Notes: generated by a model not told the origin, from the letters alone. Counted from the stretch's first letter, positions 27,300-36,238 are shown. The stretch: DNA of 64,000 nt from Bradyrhizobium sp. CCGUVB4N (GCF_024199945.1 NZ_JANADP010000001.1:8885001-8949000), one strand, 5' to 3'. Program-made: numbers and translations.

Positions 27300-28741
27300 T
27301 AGTCGACAACCGACAGCACAGGCCGCACGGCCGGCTTCGTCTCGCGCGGTCCCCAGCGTGTCAGCACCACGCTCGAGCTTGAGAGCAGGCCCAGCACGAC
27401 CATCGAGCTCGCGGCGAGCCAGAAGAAGCTTTGCGCCGTCGCATCATGCGTCGACAGCCACCAGCCCCAGGTCGCGATGTAGATGAGACGGGCGGTCTGC
27501 GCCAGCACCGGGCCGATCACCTTGGCCGCGCCTTGCGACGAGAAGTACATCGTCGAGGCAAGGCCGATGAAGGCGTAGAACGGTGCCACCGTCGACAGAT
27601 ATTGATGGCTGGTCGCGCGCACCGTCGCGCTGTCCGTGAAGATGTTGACCCAGAGGTCGGGGAACAGTGCAACGAGACAGGCCGGTGCGCCGACGGCAAC
27701 GAAGGCACTGGCGCCCGCGATCCAGGCGATGCGCCGCGCGCGCCCGATGCGGCCGGCACCAACGGCCATGCCGATCATCGGCACCGAGGCGATGCCGAAC
27801 GAGAACGCGATCGAGGTCAGCAGGAATTCGAGCCGCGCGCCGATGCCGTAGCCGGCGAGGATCGCGGTGCCGAATTTGGCCAGCATATGGGTGAAGATCG
27901 AGATCGTCAGCACCGATTGCAGCGGCGAGAAGCAGGCGATGGCGCCGACCTTCAGGATGTCGAAGAACATCGCCCATTGGATGCGCAAGCCCCGCAGTTT
28001 TGGAACGACGCGTGCACGGCCCGAGAACAGATACCAGCCCATCACGCAGATGTTCATGGAGTAGGCGATCAGCGCGCCGGCCGCGACGCCACGCATGCCG
28101 AGCTGCGGGAAGGGTCCGAGCCCGAGGCCCAGCGTGCCACCCAGCACGATCTGCCAGACCGCGGAGTTGAGGATCAGAAGCGATGGCAGCTTCATGTTGC
28201 CGGTGCCGCGCAGCACGCCGGCCATGGTGTTGAGCAGCCAGGGCAGCAAGGCGCCGCCGAAAAACACCTGCGTGTAGGCGATCGCATGCGTCAGCACGGT
28301 GCCACGGCCGCCGAGCATCGTGAGCACCTGAGGTCCGAAGATCAGCATGCCCAGCATGAAGACGAGGCCGAAGCTGATGCCGATCAGCAGCGCATGCGCG
28401 GCCAGTGTCCCGGCGCGTTCGCGATCGCCGGCGCCGAGCGCACGTGCGATGGCCGAGGCGACGGCACCGCCCATGGCACCGCCCGACATCGTCATGGTCA
28501 GGATCACTGTCGGAAATACCAGCGCCATCGCGGCCAGCGCTTCGACGCCGAGACGCCCGATATAGGAGGTCTCCGCGATCACCACGCAGGTACCAGCGGA
28601 CAGCGCGACCACGTTCGGCCAGGCGAGCCCCAGCAGCGTGCGCAGGATCGGCCCGTCGGTCAGCGCGCTCCGTGCAGGGCGCGGTGGCGGCGGCAGCGGA
28701 CGTTCCTGCTCATCGACCGGGATCTCGGCGATGTCCGTCAT
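27299..28741 (-). CDS. MATE-family multidrug/toxin efflux transporter
   Basis: A 480-residue inner-membrane protein with about twelve hydrophobic helices in two similar halves, the MatE pattern (LAWPNVVALSAGTCVVIAET in the first helix; GGALLPWLLNTMAGVLRGTG at the end of the first half). The N-terminal ~38 residues are a polar Pro-rich tail. MATE proteins expel cationic or polyaromatic compounds using H+ or Na+. The ATG at 28741 has GAGAGGAA directly upstream. Substrate unknown. Confidence 0.93.
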   Translation of the reverse strand: MTDIAEIPVDEQERPLPPPPRPARSALTDGPILRTLLGLAWPNVVALSAGTCVVIAETSYIGRLGVEALAAMALVFPTVILTMTMSGGAMGGAVASAIARALGAGDRERAGTLAAHALLIGISFGLVFMLGMLIFGPQVLTMLGGRGTVLTHAIAYTQVFFGGALLPWLLNTMAGVLRGTGNMKLPSLLILNSAVWQIVLGGTLGLGLGPFPQLGMRGVAAGALIAYSMNICVMGWYLFSGRARVVPKLRGLRIQWAMFFDILKVGAIACFSPLQSVLTISIFTHMLAKFGTAILAGYGIGARLEFLLTSIAFSFGIASVPMIGMAVGAGRIGRARRIAWIAGASAFVAVGAPACLVALFPDLWVNIFTDSATVRATSHQYLSTVAPFYAFIGLASTMYFSSQGAAKVIGPVLAQTARLIYIATWGWWLSTHDATAQSFFWLAASSMVVLGLLSSSSVVLTRWGPRETKPAVRPVLSVVD

Positions 28742-29079
28742 TTCCTCTCCCGGGCATAAGCGCCATTTGCGGCGCGGCAATGCTTAGGTGTGCCAATTCA
28801 TTTCCTCGCGCGGAAAGCGCGGTGGGCATTTGTTAGCACGACGGCTGCCGATTGCTCCTGCGTCAGGTGCAGGCGTGCCCCTGCGGGAGCGCATTTCAGC
28901 CCGCGGAATTGTGGTTCTTCCTCTCCCCGTTCTTGCGGGGAGAGGGTTGGGGTGAGGGGCCTTTCTCCGCACGTGAGACTGCCGACGGACCTGTGCCCCC
29001 TCACCCGCATCCCATCTGCGATGGGATGCGACCTCTCCCCGCAAGCGGGGCGAGGTGAAGCCGCCGCAGCACCGTTCAC
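28742..29079. other. 338-bp non-coding stretch between two leftward genes
   Basis: It holds family 2 repeat copy 2 (28920-29059) and, nearer the MATE gene, about 175 bp with no gene I can support. The MATE promoter should lie here. Short open frames in this stretch read through the repeat and have no family likeness. Confidence 0.6.
28920..29059. repeat. Family 2 palindromic repeat, copy 2
   Basis: CTCTCCCCGTTCTTGCGGGGAGAG, then GGTTGGGGTGAGGGGC facing CCCCCTCACCC, then GCATCCCATC-TGC-GATGGGATGC, then CCTCTCCCCGCAAGCGGGG. Same order as copy 1 at 2431-2575. It directly follows the stop of the upstream gene at 29080. Confidence 0.85.
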
Positions 29080-30129
29080 CTATTCAATCGTCCAGACCAG
29101 CGGCGGCCGGCCGGCTGCCGTCGGTCGCAAATGCACGCCGATATGCCGGCCGCATCCCGCAGCAAGCCCCTCGAACAGCCCTTCCAGCACTTTTGCGCAG
29201 GCACTGTGATAATCGGCGACATCGTCCATCAGCTTCCAGCTCTGCTGCCGGATTTCGAAGCTGCCTTCGGACTGTATCGTCTCGGCCGTATCGTCCTGCG
29301 CGGCGAACAGCGCGTTGAGGAAGGATACAAACTCGCTCGCGCCGCCGCGGCGCATGGCCAGCGGCTCTGCGATCTCGTCGAAGAACTGCATGCCGATCAG
29401 CTTGCCGGTGATGCGCAGGAGATAGCCGGCATCTTCGGGCCCGAACAGTTGCACCATCACCGGAGCAGCCGTGCGGACATATTCCATCGCGTAGTTGCGA
29501 TAGGCCTTTTCCAGCCGCGGCTTCGGCCAGTTTGCGACAGGCAGAGCCGGTGCCGTCTTCGCGTCGAACAGCGGCGCTTCGAGGTGCCGCGCAAAGACCA
29601 GGCGCTGGTCGAGCTCGAGCGGATGATCGTATTGATGGTAGTAGCCTTCGAGCCCGTCCTGGCCATCAACGCTCTGCTTGGTGCAGACGAAGCCCAGGCG
29701 GAGATCACCGAGCGCGACACCGTTGTTGGCGTGCCAGCCGCGCAGCATTGCGCGCGAGACTTCGCCCGGCACGCCGCAGATCGCCGGGCCCTTCCAGATC
29801 CAGCGCGGCGGCGGATAGCGGATCCAGGCCTTGGTGTCGCTCTCATACATGTATTCGACGTGGACACCGCCGATCCAGTTGGAGAGATAATGATACTGAG
29901 CCGCCGCCACCGCCGGCGGCAGATGATCGATCCCGAGCTTCTTGAGCCCCGGCAGGAAGCGCTCCTGCTGCTGGCGACGGAAGACGCGAAAGACAAATTC
30001 AGCGGCGTCCGCCGTGCCGCGCCGCGTGACCACGGTGAGGATGAGGCCGGTGAAGTAAGCGTGATAGAGGTCGGCGACCGCGCGCCAGCGTTTCCATTGG
30101 GCTTGTTGCGCGGCGTCAGCTGCGGTCAT
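29080..30129 (-). CDS. Conserved-looking cytoplasmic protein of unknown function
   Basis: A 349-residue protein without signal peptide or membrane helix, apparently mostly helical. Distinctive segments are VFRVFRRQQQERFLPGLKKLG, WIRYPPPRWIWKGPAICGVP, LGFVCTKQSVDGQDGLEGYYHQYDHP and, at the end, the Cys/His-rich YHSACAKVLEGLFEGLAAGC. I do not recognise the family. The ATG at 30129 has GGGAGCAAACG upstream. Codon usage fits the genome, so it is a real gene. Confidence 0.75.
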   Translation of the reverse strand: MTAADAAQQAQWKRWRAVADLYHAYFTGLILTVVTRRGTADAAEFVFRVFRRQQQERFLPGLKKLGIDHLPPAVAAAQYHYLSNWIGGVHVEYMYESDTKAWIRYPPPRWIWKGPAICGVPGEVSRAMLRGWHANNGVALGDLRLGFVCTKQSVDGQDGLEGYYHQYDHPLELDQRLVFARHLEAPLFDAKTAPALPVANWPKPRLEKAYRNYAMEYVRTAAPVMVQLFGPEDAGYLLRITGKLIGMQFFDEIAEPLAMRRGGASEFVSFLNALFAAQDDTAETIQSEGSFEIRQQSWKLMDDVADYHSACAKVLEGLFEGLAAGCGRHIGVHLRPTAAGRPPLVWTIE

Positions 30130-30194
30130 CGTTTGCTCCCGGCTTGTTGTTTTGCGGGAGTGTGTCATCGCGGATCGGGTGACGCAATCTCCGC

Positions 30195-30300
30195 TGTCAT
30201 CGCCCGGCGAAGACCGGGCGATCCAGTATTCCAGAGGCGATTGTGATGGAGCCGATAGGCCGCGGCGTACTGGATGCCCCGGTCAAGCCGGGGCATGACA
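30195..30300. repeat. Family 5 palindromic repeat (TGTCATCGCCCGGC...)
   Basis: Begins TGTCATCGCCCGGCGAAGAC and ends CCCGGTCAAGCCGGGGCATGACA, with ATCCAGTATTCC facing GTACTGGATGCC inside. The architecture is like family 1 (two hairpin ends around a paired core) but the sequence differs. It lies between the dCTP deaminase stop and the unknown 349-residue gene. Confidence 0.75.
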
Positions 30301-30312
30301 GCGTGTGTGCAG

Positions 30313-31449
30313 CTACACCCGGAAATGCTTGCTGAGCTTCAGGCCCTGCGCCTGGTAGTTTGAGCCGATGCGCTGGCCGTACATGGCGTCGGGGCGCGCG
30401 AGCATCTTCTCGTAGACGAGGCGGCCGACGATCTGGCCGTGCTCGAGGATGAACGGCACTTCGCGCGAGCGCACTTCCAGCACGGCGCGAGATCCCAGCC
30501 CGCCCGCGCCGGCATAGCCGAAGCCGGGATCGAAGAAGCCGGCATAGTGCACGCGGAATTCGCCGACCAGCGGATCGAACGGCACCATCTCCGCGGCGTA
30601 ATCGGGCGGCACCTGCACGGCTTCCTTGGAGGCGAGGATATAGAACTCACCGGGATCGAGGATCAGGCTGCCATCGGGACGGGCCGAGATCGGCTCCCAG
30701 AAATCTTCCACCGCGTAGCCGGAGCGGCGATCGACATCGACCACGCCGGTGTGCCGCTTGGCGCGATAGCCGACGAAGCCCGTGCCCTTCTCACCGGAGA
30801 GATCGACGGAGACGGCAACGCCGCCGGTGAGATCCGCATCGTCGATATCGACGAGACGCTCGGTGGCATGCAGCGCATCGAGCGCGTCGGCATTGAGGAT
30901 GGCGTCACCGGTGCGAAAGCGCACCTGCGACAGGCGCGAGCCCTCGCGCACCAGCACCGGAAATGTCTTCGGGCTGATCTCGGCATAGAGCGGACCGTGA
31001 TAGCCGGCGCCGATCATGTCGAAACGACGGGTGCCGTCGGCGATCACGCGGGTGAAGACGTCGAGCCGCCCGGTCGAGCTTTTGGGGTTGGCGGCCGCGA
31101 CGATCTCCGGCGGCAGCGCAAGGCTCTCGAGCAGCGGCACGATGTAGACGCAGTTGGTCTCCAGCACCGCACCGTCGGCGAGGCTGAACTCGTGCAGCTT
31201 CAACTGATCGATGCGCTCGGCGACGGTGGCACCGGGGCCGGGCAGGAAGCTCGCGCGCACGCGATAGGCGATGTCACCGAGGCGCAGATCGAGGCTCGCC
31301 GGCTGGATCTGGCTTTCGACGAAATCGTACGCGGGCAGGATGAGGCCCTCTTCCGCCATCGCCGCGATCATGCGGTCGGGCAGGATACCATTGGCGTCGG
31401 CGGCAACCGTGAACGTCAACCGGGGGTCCTCATCGGGGGTCAAATACAT
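30313..31449 (-). CDS. dcd: 2'-deoxycytidine 5'-triphosphate deaminase, double-domain form
   Basis: Deaminates dCTP to dUTP for thymidylate synthesis. The 378-residue product is about twice the usual Dcd length (about 190) and appears to hold two dUTPase-like halves: the first with ANPKSSTGRLDVFTRV and YAEISPKTF, the second with LDPGEFYILASKE, FDPLVGEFRVHYAGFFDPGFGY and EHGQIVGRLVYE. This long version is usual in alphaproteobacteria. It is divergent from metZ, with about 230 bp between. Confidence 0.9.
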   Translation of the reverse strand: MYLTPDEDPRLTFTVAADANGILPDRMIAAMAEEGLILPAYDFVESQIQPASLDLRLGDIAYRVRASFLPGPGATVAERIDQLKLHEFSLADGAVLETNCVYIVPLLESLALPPEIVAAANPKSSTGRLDVFTRVIADGTRRFDMIGAGYHGPLYAEISPKTFPVLVREGSRLSQVRFRTGDAILNADALDALHATERLVDIDDADLTGGVAVSVDLSGEKGTGFVGYRAKRHTGVVDVDRRSGYAVEDFWEPISARPDGSLILDPGEFYILASKEAVQVPPDYAAEMVPFDPLVGEFRVHYAGFFDPGFGYAGAGGLGSRAVLEVRSREVPFILEHGQIVGRLVYEKMLARPDAMYGQRIGSNYQAQGLKLSKHFRV

Positions 31450-31497
31450 CCGGACATGCGGGAAATACTAGCCTTTTACGGCTATCCGATGGACGCC

Positions 31498-31526
31498 TTG
31501 ACGAAAAGGGCATTGCGGAATATGAG
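31498..31526 (+). promoter_or_regulatory. sigma70-type promoter of the metZ riboswitch transcript
   Basis: A -35 TTGACG (31498-31503), a 17-bp spacer and a -10 TATGAG (31521-31526). Start of transcription is predicted near 31533, a few bases before the riboswitch P1 stem. Confidence 0.7.
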
Positions 31527-31537
31527 CATCACTTATC

Positions 31538-31600
31538 CCGTGGTGATTTGAGCCGGCCGGCTTGCAGCCACGTTAAATAAGTCGCTAAACAGGCCGGGGA
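31538..31600 (+). ncRNA. SAM-II riboswitch
   Basis: Matches the SAM-II (metA) H-type pseudoknot: P1 5' strand CGTGGT, then GATTTGAGCCGGCC, TTGC, P1 3' strand GCCACG, then TTAAATAAGTCGCTAAACAGG. The loop CCGGCC (31553-31558) pairs with GGCCGG (31592-31597) to make P2. The conserved GATTT, TAAAT and GCTAAA segments are all in place. It binds S-adenosylmethionine and turns metZ down when SAM is plentiful. Confidence 0.92.
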
Positions 31601-31611
31601 CCTCTGTGATC

Positions 31612-31644
31612 CCGGCCCGTGGAGATTTCCAGGCCGGTTTTTTT
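31612..31644 (+). terminator. Riboswitch-controlled intrinsic terminator before metZ
   Basis: CCGGCC (31612-31617) pairs with GGCCGG (31632-31637), with an inner TGGA/TCCA stem, followed by seven T. The left arm can instead pair with the GGCCGGGGA at 31592-31600 (antiterminator GGCCGGGGA / TCCCGGCC), the same bases used in the SAM-bound pseudoknot. Confidence 0.9.
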
Positions 31645-31683
31645 GTGACCGTTTTCGCGTCAACGGTCATGTCGGAGGGTCCT

Positions 31684-32871
31684 ATGTCGAAGTCGCCTGC
31701 CACCTACCGTCCCGAAACCCGCCTGGTCCATTCCGGCACCCTGCGTTCGCAATATGGCGAGACGTCGGAGGCGCTGTTCCTGACCCAGGGCTATGTCTAC
31801 AACAGCGCCGAGGAGTGCGAGGCGCGGTTCAAGGGCGAGGACCCCGGCTTCATCTACTCGCGCTACTCGAACCCGACGATCGCGATGTTCGAGCGCCGCA
31901 TGATCGAGCTCGAAGGCGCCGAAGCCGCGCGTTCAGCGGCAACAGGCATGGCCGCGGTGACGACCGCGATCCTGGCGCCGCTGAAAGCCGGCGACCATGT
32001 CGTCGCGTCTCGCGCGCTGTTCGGCTCGTGCCTCTACGTCATTCAGGATCTGCTGCCCCGCTACGGCATCGAGACCACGCTGGTCGACGGCGCCAATCTC
32101 GACGAATGGCAGCGCGCGCTGAAGCCGAACACCAAGACGTTCTTCCTGGAGAGCCCGACCAATCCGACGCTCGACGTGCTCGACATTCCCGGCATCGCCG
32201 AGATCGCGCATAGCGGCGGCGCGCGGCTCGTCGTCGACAACGTGTTCGCCACGCCGATCTGGCAGAGCCCGCTCGCACTCGGCGCCGACGTCGTCGTCTA
32301 CTCCGCGACCAAGCACATCGACGGCCAGGGCCGCTGTCTCGGCGGCATCATCCTGTCCTCGGAGGCCTTCATCGCCGAGCACATTCATAATTTCATGCGC
32401 CAGACCGGGCCGTCGATCTCGCCGTTCAACGCCTGGGTCCTGCTCAAGGGCCTGGAGACGCTCGGCGTGCGCGTGCGCGCGCAGACCGACACCGCGGCGC
32501 GCATCGCCGACGTGCTGGCGAGCCATCCGAAGATCGCGCGACTGGTCTATCCCGGCCGCGCCGATCATCCGCAGGCGGCGCTGGTGAAGAAGCAGATGCG
32601 CGGCGGCTCGACGCTGGTCGGCTTCGAGGTGAAGGGTGGCAAGGCGGCGGCGTTCCGCGTGCTCAACGAGCTGAAGCTTGCAAAGATCTCGAACAATCTC
32701 GGCGACGCCAAGAGCCTCGTCACGCATCCGGCGACGACGACGCATCAGCGGCTGACGCCGGAAGTGCGCGCCGAGCTCGGGATCGGCGAAGGCTTCATCC
32801 GCTTCTCGGCCGGGCTCGAGCATGCCGACGATCTGATCGAGGATCTGACCGCGGCGCTGGAGAAGGCGTGA
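31684..32871 (+). CDS. metZ: O-succinylhomoserine sulfhydrylase
   Basis: PLP enzyme that makes homocysteine from O-succinylhomoserine and sulfide in methionine synthesis. The 395-residue Cys/Met-metabolism-family protein has FIYSRYSNPT, the Schiff-base lysine in YSATKHIDGQG (Lys210), and SLVTHPATTTHQ near the end. The ATG at 31684 has GGAGGGTCCT upstream; earlier in-frame starts (31606, 31669) fall in the terminator or after it without a ribosome binding site. Expression is under the SAM-II riboswitch. Confidence 0.96.
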   Translation: MSKSPATYRPETRLVHSGTLRSQYGETSEALFLTQGYVYNSAEECEARFKGEDPGFIYSRYSNPTIAMFERRMIELEGAEAARSAATGMAAVTTAILAPLKAGDHVVASRALFGSCLYVIQDLLPRYGIETTLVDGANLDEWQRALKPNTKTFFLESPTNPTLDVLDIPGIAEIAHSGGARLVVDNVFATPIWQSPLALGADVVVYSATKHIDGQGRCLGGIILSSEAFIAEHIHNFMRQTGPSISPFNAWVLLKGLETLGVRVRAQTDTAARIADVLASHPKIARLVYPGRADHPQAALVKKQMRGGSTLVGFEVKGGKAAAFRVLNELKLAKISNNLGDAKSLVTHPATTTHQRLTPEVRAELGIGEGFIRFSAGLEHADDLIEDLTAALEKA

Positions 32872-32879
32872 GAGCTTCC

Positions 32880-33018
32880 TGTCGTCCCGGCGAAAGCCGG
32901 GACCCATAACCACAGGATTAGGTTTGGCGAAGACTGGTAGTTAAGCGGTCTCCGGTACTAGCGCCGAAATCCACCGATAGATCACGCGGTATGGGTCCCG
33001 GCGTTCGCCGGGACGACA
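32880..33018. repeat. Family 1 palindromic intergenic repeat, copy C
   Basis: TGTCGTCCCGGCGAAAGCC at the left, GCGTTCGCCGGGACGACA at the right, with ACCCATAACCACAGG inside left, the same inverted orientation as copy A. It separates convergent metZ and an SGNH hydrolase gene. Confidence 0.85.
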
Positions 33019-33020
33019 AA

Positions 33021-34019
33021 TCACATCGGCCGGTACGTCCGCACGTCCGCGGGCACGTTCACGCCGAGCTTGATCTGGCCGACCGAGCGGATGATATCGT
33101 CGCCGAGCAGCTGGGCGAAGCAGGCATAGCCCCAATCATTCATGTGCAGGCCGTCGGCGATGACGAAGCTCTCGACCGGGAGCGCCTGCTTTTCATGCCA
33201 GTCGCGCATCACTTCGAAGCGCGGGAAGATACCAACGTGACGGAGCTCGGCGACCTTGCCGAGCAGCTTCACCATCCTGCTTGCCCTTTCGGGACGCTCG
33301 GTGACGCGCGGCGAATATTGCGGGTCGACCAGCACGACGTCGGCATCGCCTGCGGCCTGGATGCGGGTGACGCCGTCCTCGACCATCTTGGCGGTGTCGC
33401 CGGGATCGAGATCGCGCAGCACGGCGTTGGTGCCGACCTGCCAGATCACGAGATCCGGATGCACGTCGATCACCTCCTTCTGGAGGCGCTTCATCATCTC
33501 GGGCGCGTCCTCGCCGCCGATTCCGGCATTGATGACGGTGATGTCAGCGGTGGGATATTGCCGGCGCAGCTGCGCAGCGAGACGGTTCGGATAGTTGAAG
33601 TCGGGCGAGCTCGCGCCGTAGCCCGCCGTCGACGACGAGCCGAACGCGACGATCACGACGGGCTTGCCGGCGATGAGCTTGCTCGCGACATGCGGCAGCG
33701 AGCCCATCGTGTTCGCACCGCCCTTCGGCGACAGACACGGCACGCGGCTGAAAATGTCGCCGGCGGATTTCGCGACCTGCTTCACCTTGTCGATGGCGCG
33801 CGAGGTGAGGCCACGCTGCTCGGCGGAGGACGTCGCGGCAATCGTGGTCTGGGACGGTAATGCCGGTGCGGGATTAGCGCCCTGCTGCGGCGCCGGCGTC
33901 GCCTGGGCAGCCTGAGCGCGCGCAGGGGCCCGCAACACCACGGGCGTCAGCATCAGCAGCGCCGCCGCTGCGGGCGCGGCCAGCCATGTCGTCGGGCCAA
34001 AAGGGCGGAGAGAACTCAT
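33021..34019 (-). CDS. Exported SGNH/GDSL hydrolase (third gene of opgC operon)
   Basis: A 332-residue exported protein. A signal peptide (PAAAALLMLTPVVLRAPARAQA) and a Pro/Ala linker precede an SGNH esterase domain: block I VIVAFGSSSTAGYG with the nucleophile Ser, block II VINAGIGGEDA, block III WQVGTNAVLRD and a C-terminal ADGLHMNDWGY with the Asp-His pair. All four SGNH residues are present, so it should be active, most likely moving or removing acyl groups on a periplasmic glycan. It starts 12 bp after the second operon gene. Confidence 0.9.
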   Translation of the reverse strand: MSSLRPFGPTTWLAAPAAAALLMLTPVVLRAPARAQAAQATPAPQQGANPAPALPSQTTIAATSSAEQRGLTSRAIDKVKQVAKSAGDIFSRVPCLSPKGGANTMGSLPHVASKLIAGKPVVIVAFGSSSTAGYGASSPDFNYPNRLAAQLRRQYPTADITVINAGIGGEDAPEMMKRLQKEVIDVHPDLVIWQVGTNAVLRDLDPGDTAKMVEDGVTRIQAAGDADVVLVDPQYSPRVTERPERASRMVKLLGKVAELRHVGIFPRFEVMRDWHEKQALPVESFVIADGLHMNDWGYACFAQLLGDDIIRSVGQIKLGVNVPADVRTYRPM

Positions 34020-34031
34020 TAACGCTAGACC

Positions 34032-34802
34032 TCAATTTTGCTGCTGGGCCGGCCCCAGATGGGCGGCGTCGATCACAAACTGTGCCAACGCCCGGCCGAT
34101 GCAATCATGGACCTGCTTCGCCAGCTCAGGGCCGCGGGAGGGGCTGAACAGGTCGAACTGACCCTGGTCATTCCACTGCCGCATCATCGCGAAGCGGTCG
34201 AACAGCGGGACATCATGCTCCTGCGCCACCACCCGCATGTTATCGAGATAAGGCGGCGCCGAGATCATGGTTTCGGTACGCGGGCTGTACTGCAAATTCA
34301 TCAAGACGACGTCAGCCCCTGCATTTTGCAACGCAGCGACCCCTTCGGTCACGGCGCCGCGGAAATCATCGGGATCGATGGAGCGGATAGCATCCACGGT
34401 CCCGGTCTGCCAGATGACCAAAGTAGGTGTTTTTGCTTCCATCAGCTTAACGAAGGTACTGGCGGCTTCCTCCGCTGTCTTCTTGCTCTGTATTTCTACG
34501 GATACGTGCACGGTCTCCGCAGGCGGCAGCTTGTCCTTCAGCATGGCCTGCATCCGCGCCGGATAGGAGCTGTCCTCCGAGGATGGAATGGTGGTGGAGC
34601 GGCTGCCGATCACCAGGATCTCCAGCGGCTTGCCGGCCTTGACGGTGTCGGCGACCTTGTGGAGCTGGCTGTCGGTGGCGAGCAAATAAGGCGGTAATTC
34701 GCAGGCTGCGGGCGCGGCAGGCACGGCTTCGCCGGCGCGCGCCGAAGGCGCGACGAGACCAGCGCACAGCAGGATCAGGCTCAGGAGAACCTTCGCCTTC
34801 AT
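34032..34802 (-). CDS. Exported SGNH-like protein, divergent (second gene of opgC operon)
   Basis: A 256-residue exported protein with signal peptide MKAKVLLSLILLCAGLVAPSARA. It aligns with the next gene's SGNH domain (ILVIGSRSTTIPSSEDSSYPARMQ, VIWQTGTVDAIRSID, DVVLMNLQYSPRT), but block II Gly and the final Asp-x-x-His motif (replaced by DLFSPSRGPELA) look lost. It may be an inactive or acceptor-binding partner. ATG 34800-34802 overlaps the opgC stop (TGATG) and has GGGAGGGGG upstream. Confidence 0.85.
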   Translation of the reverse strand: MKAKVLLSLILLCAGLVAPSARAGEAVPAAPAACELPPYLLATDSQLHKVADTVKAGKPLEILVIGSRSTTIPSSEDSSYPARMQAMLKDKLPPAETVHVSVEIQSKKTAEEAASTFVKLMEAKTPTLVIWQTGTVDAIRSIDPDDFRGAVTEGVAALQNAGADVVLMNLQYSPRTETMISAPPYLDNMRVVAQEHDVPLFDRFAMMRQWNDQGQFDLFSPSRGPELAKQVHDCIGRALAQFVIDAAHLGPAQQQN

Positions 34803-36058
34803 CAGCCCCCTCCCGCCAGATCGGCGTTGCCGGCGGCGGCTTTGGTTTTCGTACCGCTCTTGTCGGCCACCTGCTTGTACCACGAAATCACCCAGGCAAC
34901 GCCCCACATGATCAGGATTCCGGAGAGACTAATCAGCGCATGCATGCCCGGTCCACCGGAGACCTCGGCCAGGATGAAATGGCCGGCGAAGGCGAGGAAG
35001 ACGCCGAGGCAGAAGATCTCGAGGGAATGGGAGCCGCACAGGATCAGCGGCCGCAGCCAGGGCGATTTCAGGCCCGGCCAGTCGCGCGGCAGGAAGCGCA
35101 CGGTGAGCGCGGCCAGCGCCAGGAAGTGCGTGAAGCGCAGTACGTCGAGGTCGGTCTTGTCGATCGGATACATCCACTGCTCGAGCCGCTTCGGCATGAG
35201 ATGGCCGAGCTGCGGCACGTACCAGGTCAGCGTCACGTAGAACGCCGCGACGAGATAAGCGATCGAGATCCACATCGTGACCGGCGACGCCAGAATGCGG
35301 GACATGCGTCGCGCACCTCCGAGCGCACACCATGCCCCGAACACGAACAGCAGCTGCCAGGCCAGCGGATTGAACGCCCAGAAGCCGTTCGGATAGGCCG
35401 AGAAGTAGAGGTCGAATTCCCAGGTCACCGCATAGAGGGCGGCCGACAGTGCGAGCGTCACGTCGGGCCGCCACTTCATCGACCACAGGATCAGCGGCAG
35501 CGCCAGCATCAAGACGATGTACAGCGGCAGCACGTCCATGTTGACGGGGCGGAAGCGCAACAGCAGCGCCTGCACGATGGTGACATCGGGCTGCTTGAGG
35601 AAATCCATGATCCCCATCTCTTCGGTGTAGAGCGGGTTCTCGAAGCTGGTCGCGACGTAGGAGATCTCGGCGAGGAAGATCGTGAACAGGAAGACGTGGG
35701 CGACATAGATCTGCCAGACCCGACGCAGGATGCGCGCGGTGGCGATGACGAAGCCGCTCTCCAGCATGGCGCGACCATAGACGAACGCGGCGGTGTAGCC
35801 GGAGATGAAGATGAAGATTTCGGTGGCGTCGCTGAAGCCGTAATTGCGGATCGTGAACCAGGTCAGCAAATTCGGCGGCAGATGGTCGATGAAGATCAGC
35901 CACAGCGCCAGGCCCCGGAACAGGTCGAGCCTGAGCTCGCGCTCGCCGATCGCCGGCAGCGTGATCGCCGGCGCACGCGCCACGGGTTTGGCCTCCGCGG
36001 GCTTGGCACCCGCGGTTCCCGCGATCGTCGATCCCGTCACTTGATCGGCAATGGTCAT
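34802..36058 (-). CDS. opgC: OpgC-type membrane acyltransferase
   Basis: A 418-residue inner-membrane protein with about ten hydrophobic helices. The opening RELRLDLFRGLALWLIFIDHLP and YGFSDATEIFIFISGYTAAFVYGR are diagnostic of OpgC, which transfers succinyl (or related) groups to osmoregulated periplasmic glucans. ATG 36058 is chosen over the open frame to 36127. The two SGNH genes that follow, the first overlapping by one base, make a glycan-modification operon. Confidence 0.93.
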   Translation of the reverse strand: MTIADQVTGSTIAGTAGAKPAEAKPVARAPAITLPAIGERELRLDLFRGLALWLIFIDHLPPNLLTWFTIRNYGFSDATEIFIFISGYTAAFVYGRAMLESGFVIATARILRRVWQIYVAHVFLFTIFLAEISYVATSFENPLYTEEMGIMDFLKQPDVTIVQALLLRFRPVNMDVLPLYIVLMLALPLILWSMKWRPDVTLALSAALYAVTWEFDLYFSAYPNGFWAFNPLAWQLLFVFGAWCALGGARRMSRILASPVTMWISIAYLVAAFYVTLTWYVPQLGHLMPKRLEQWMYPIDKTDLDVLRFTHFLALAALTVRFLPRDWPGLKSPWLRPLILCGSHSLEIFCLGVFLAFAGHFILAEVSGGPGMHALISLSGILIMWGVAWVISWYKQVADKSGTKTKAAAGNADLAGGG

Positions 36059-36238
36059 CGGGGCCCAAAAACCCTTCCGCAAATCGCGACGTATGAGGAT
36101 TGTACCGGTCCCGTCGCCGCCTCGCAAAGCGGCCGGATCACATACGGGTGTACTTTCCTGTCAATTCTGGCGGGACGATGTCGCGAAAGCCGCCTGCGGC
36201 GTTTGGTTCCCGGCAGGGTTTTCGTTATGATGGCAGTC

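Noticed and set aside
28784..29318. Short open frames across the family 2 repeat
   Set aside because: They translate the palindrome itself, with stretches such as NPLPARTGRG that recur wherever this repeat occurs.
31606..31683. Longer N-terminus for MetZ
   Set aside because: These codons overlap the riboswitch terminator and lack a ribosome binding site; the family start is at 31684.
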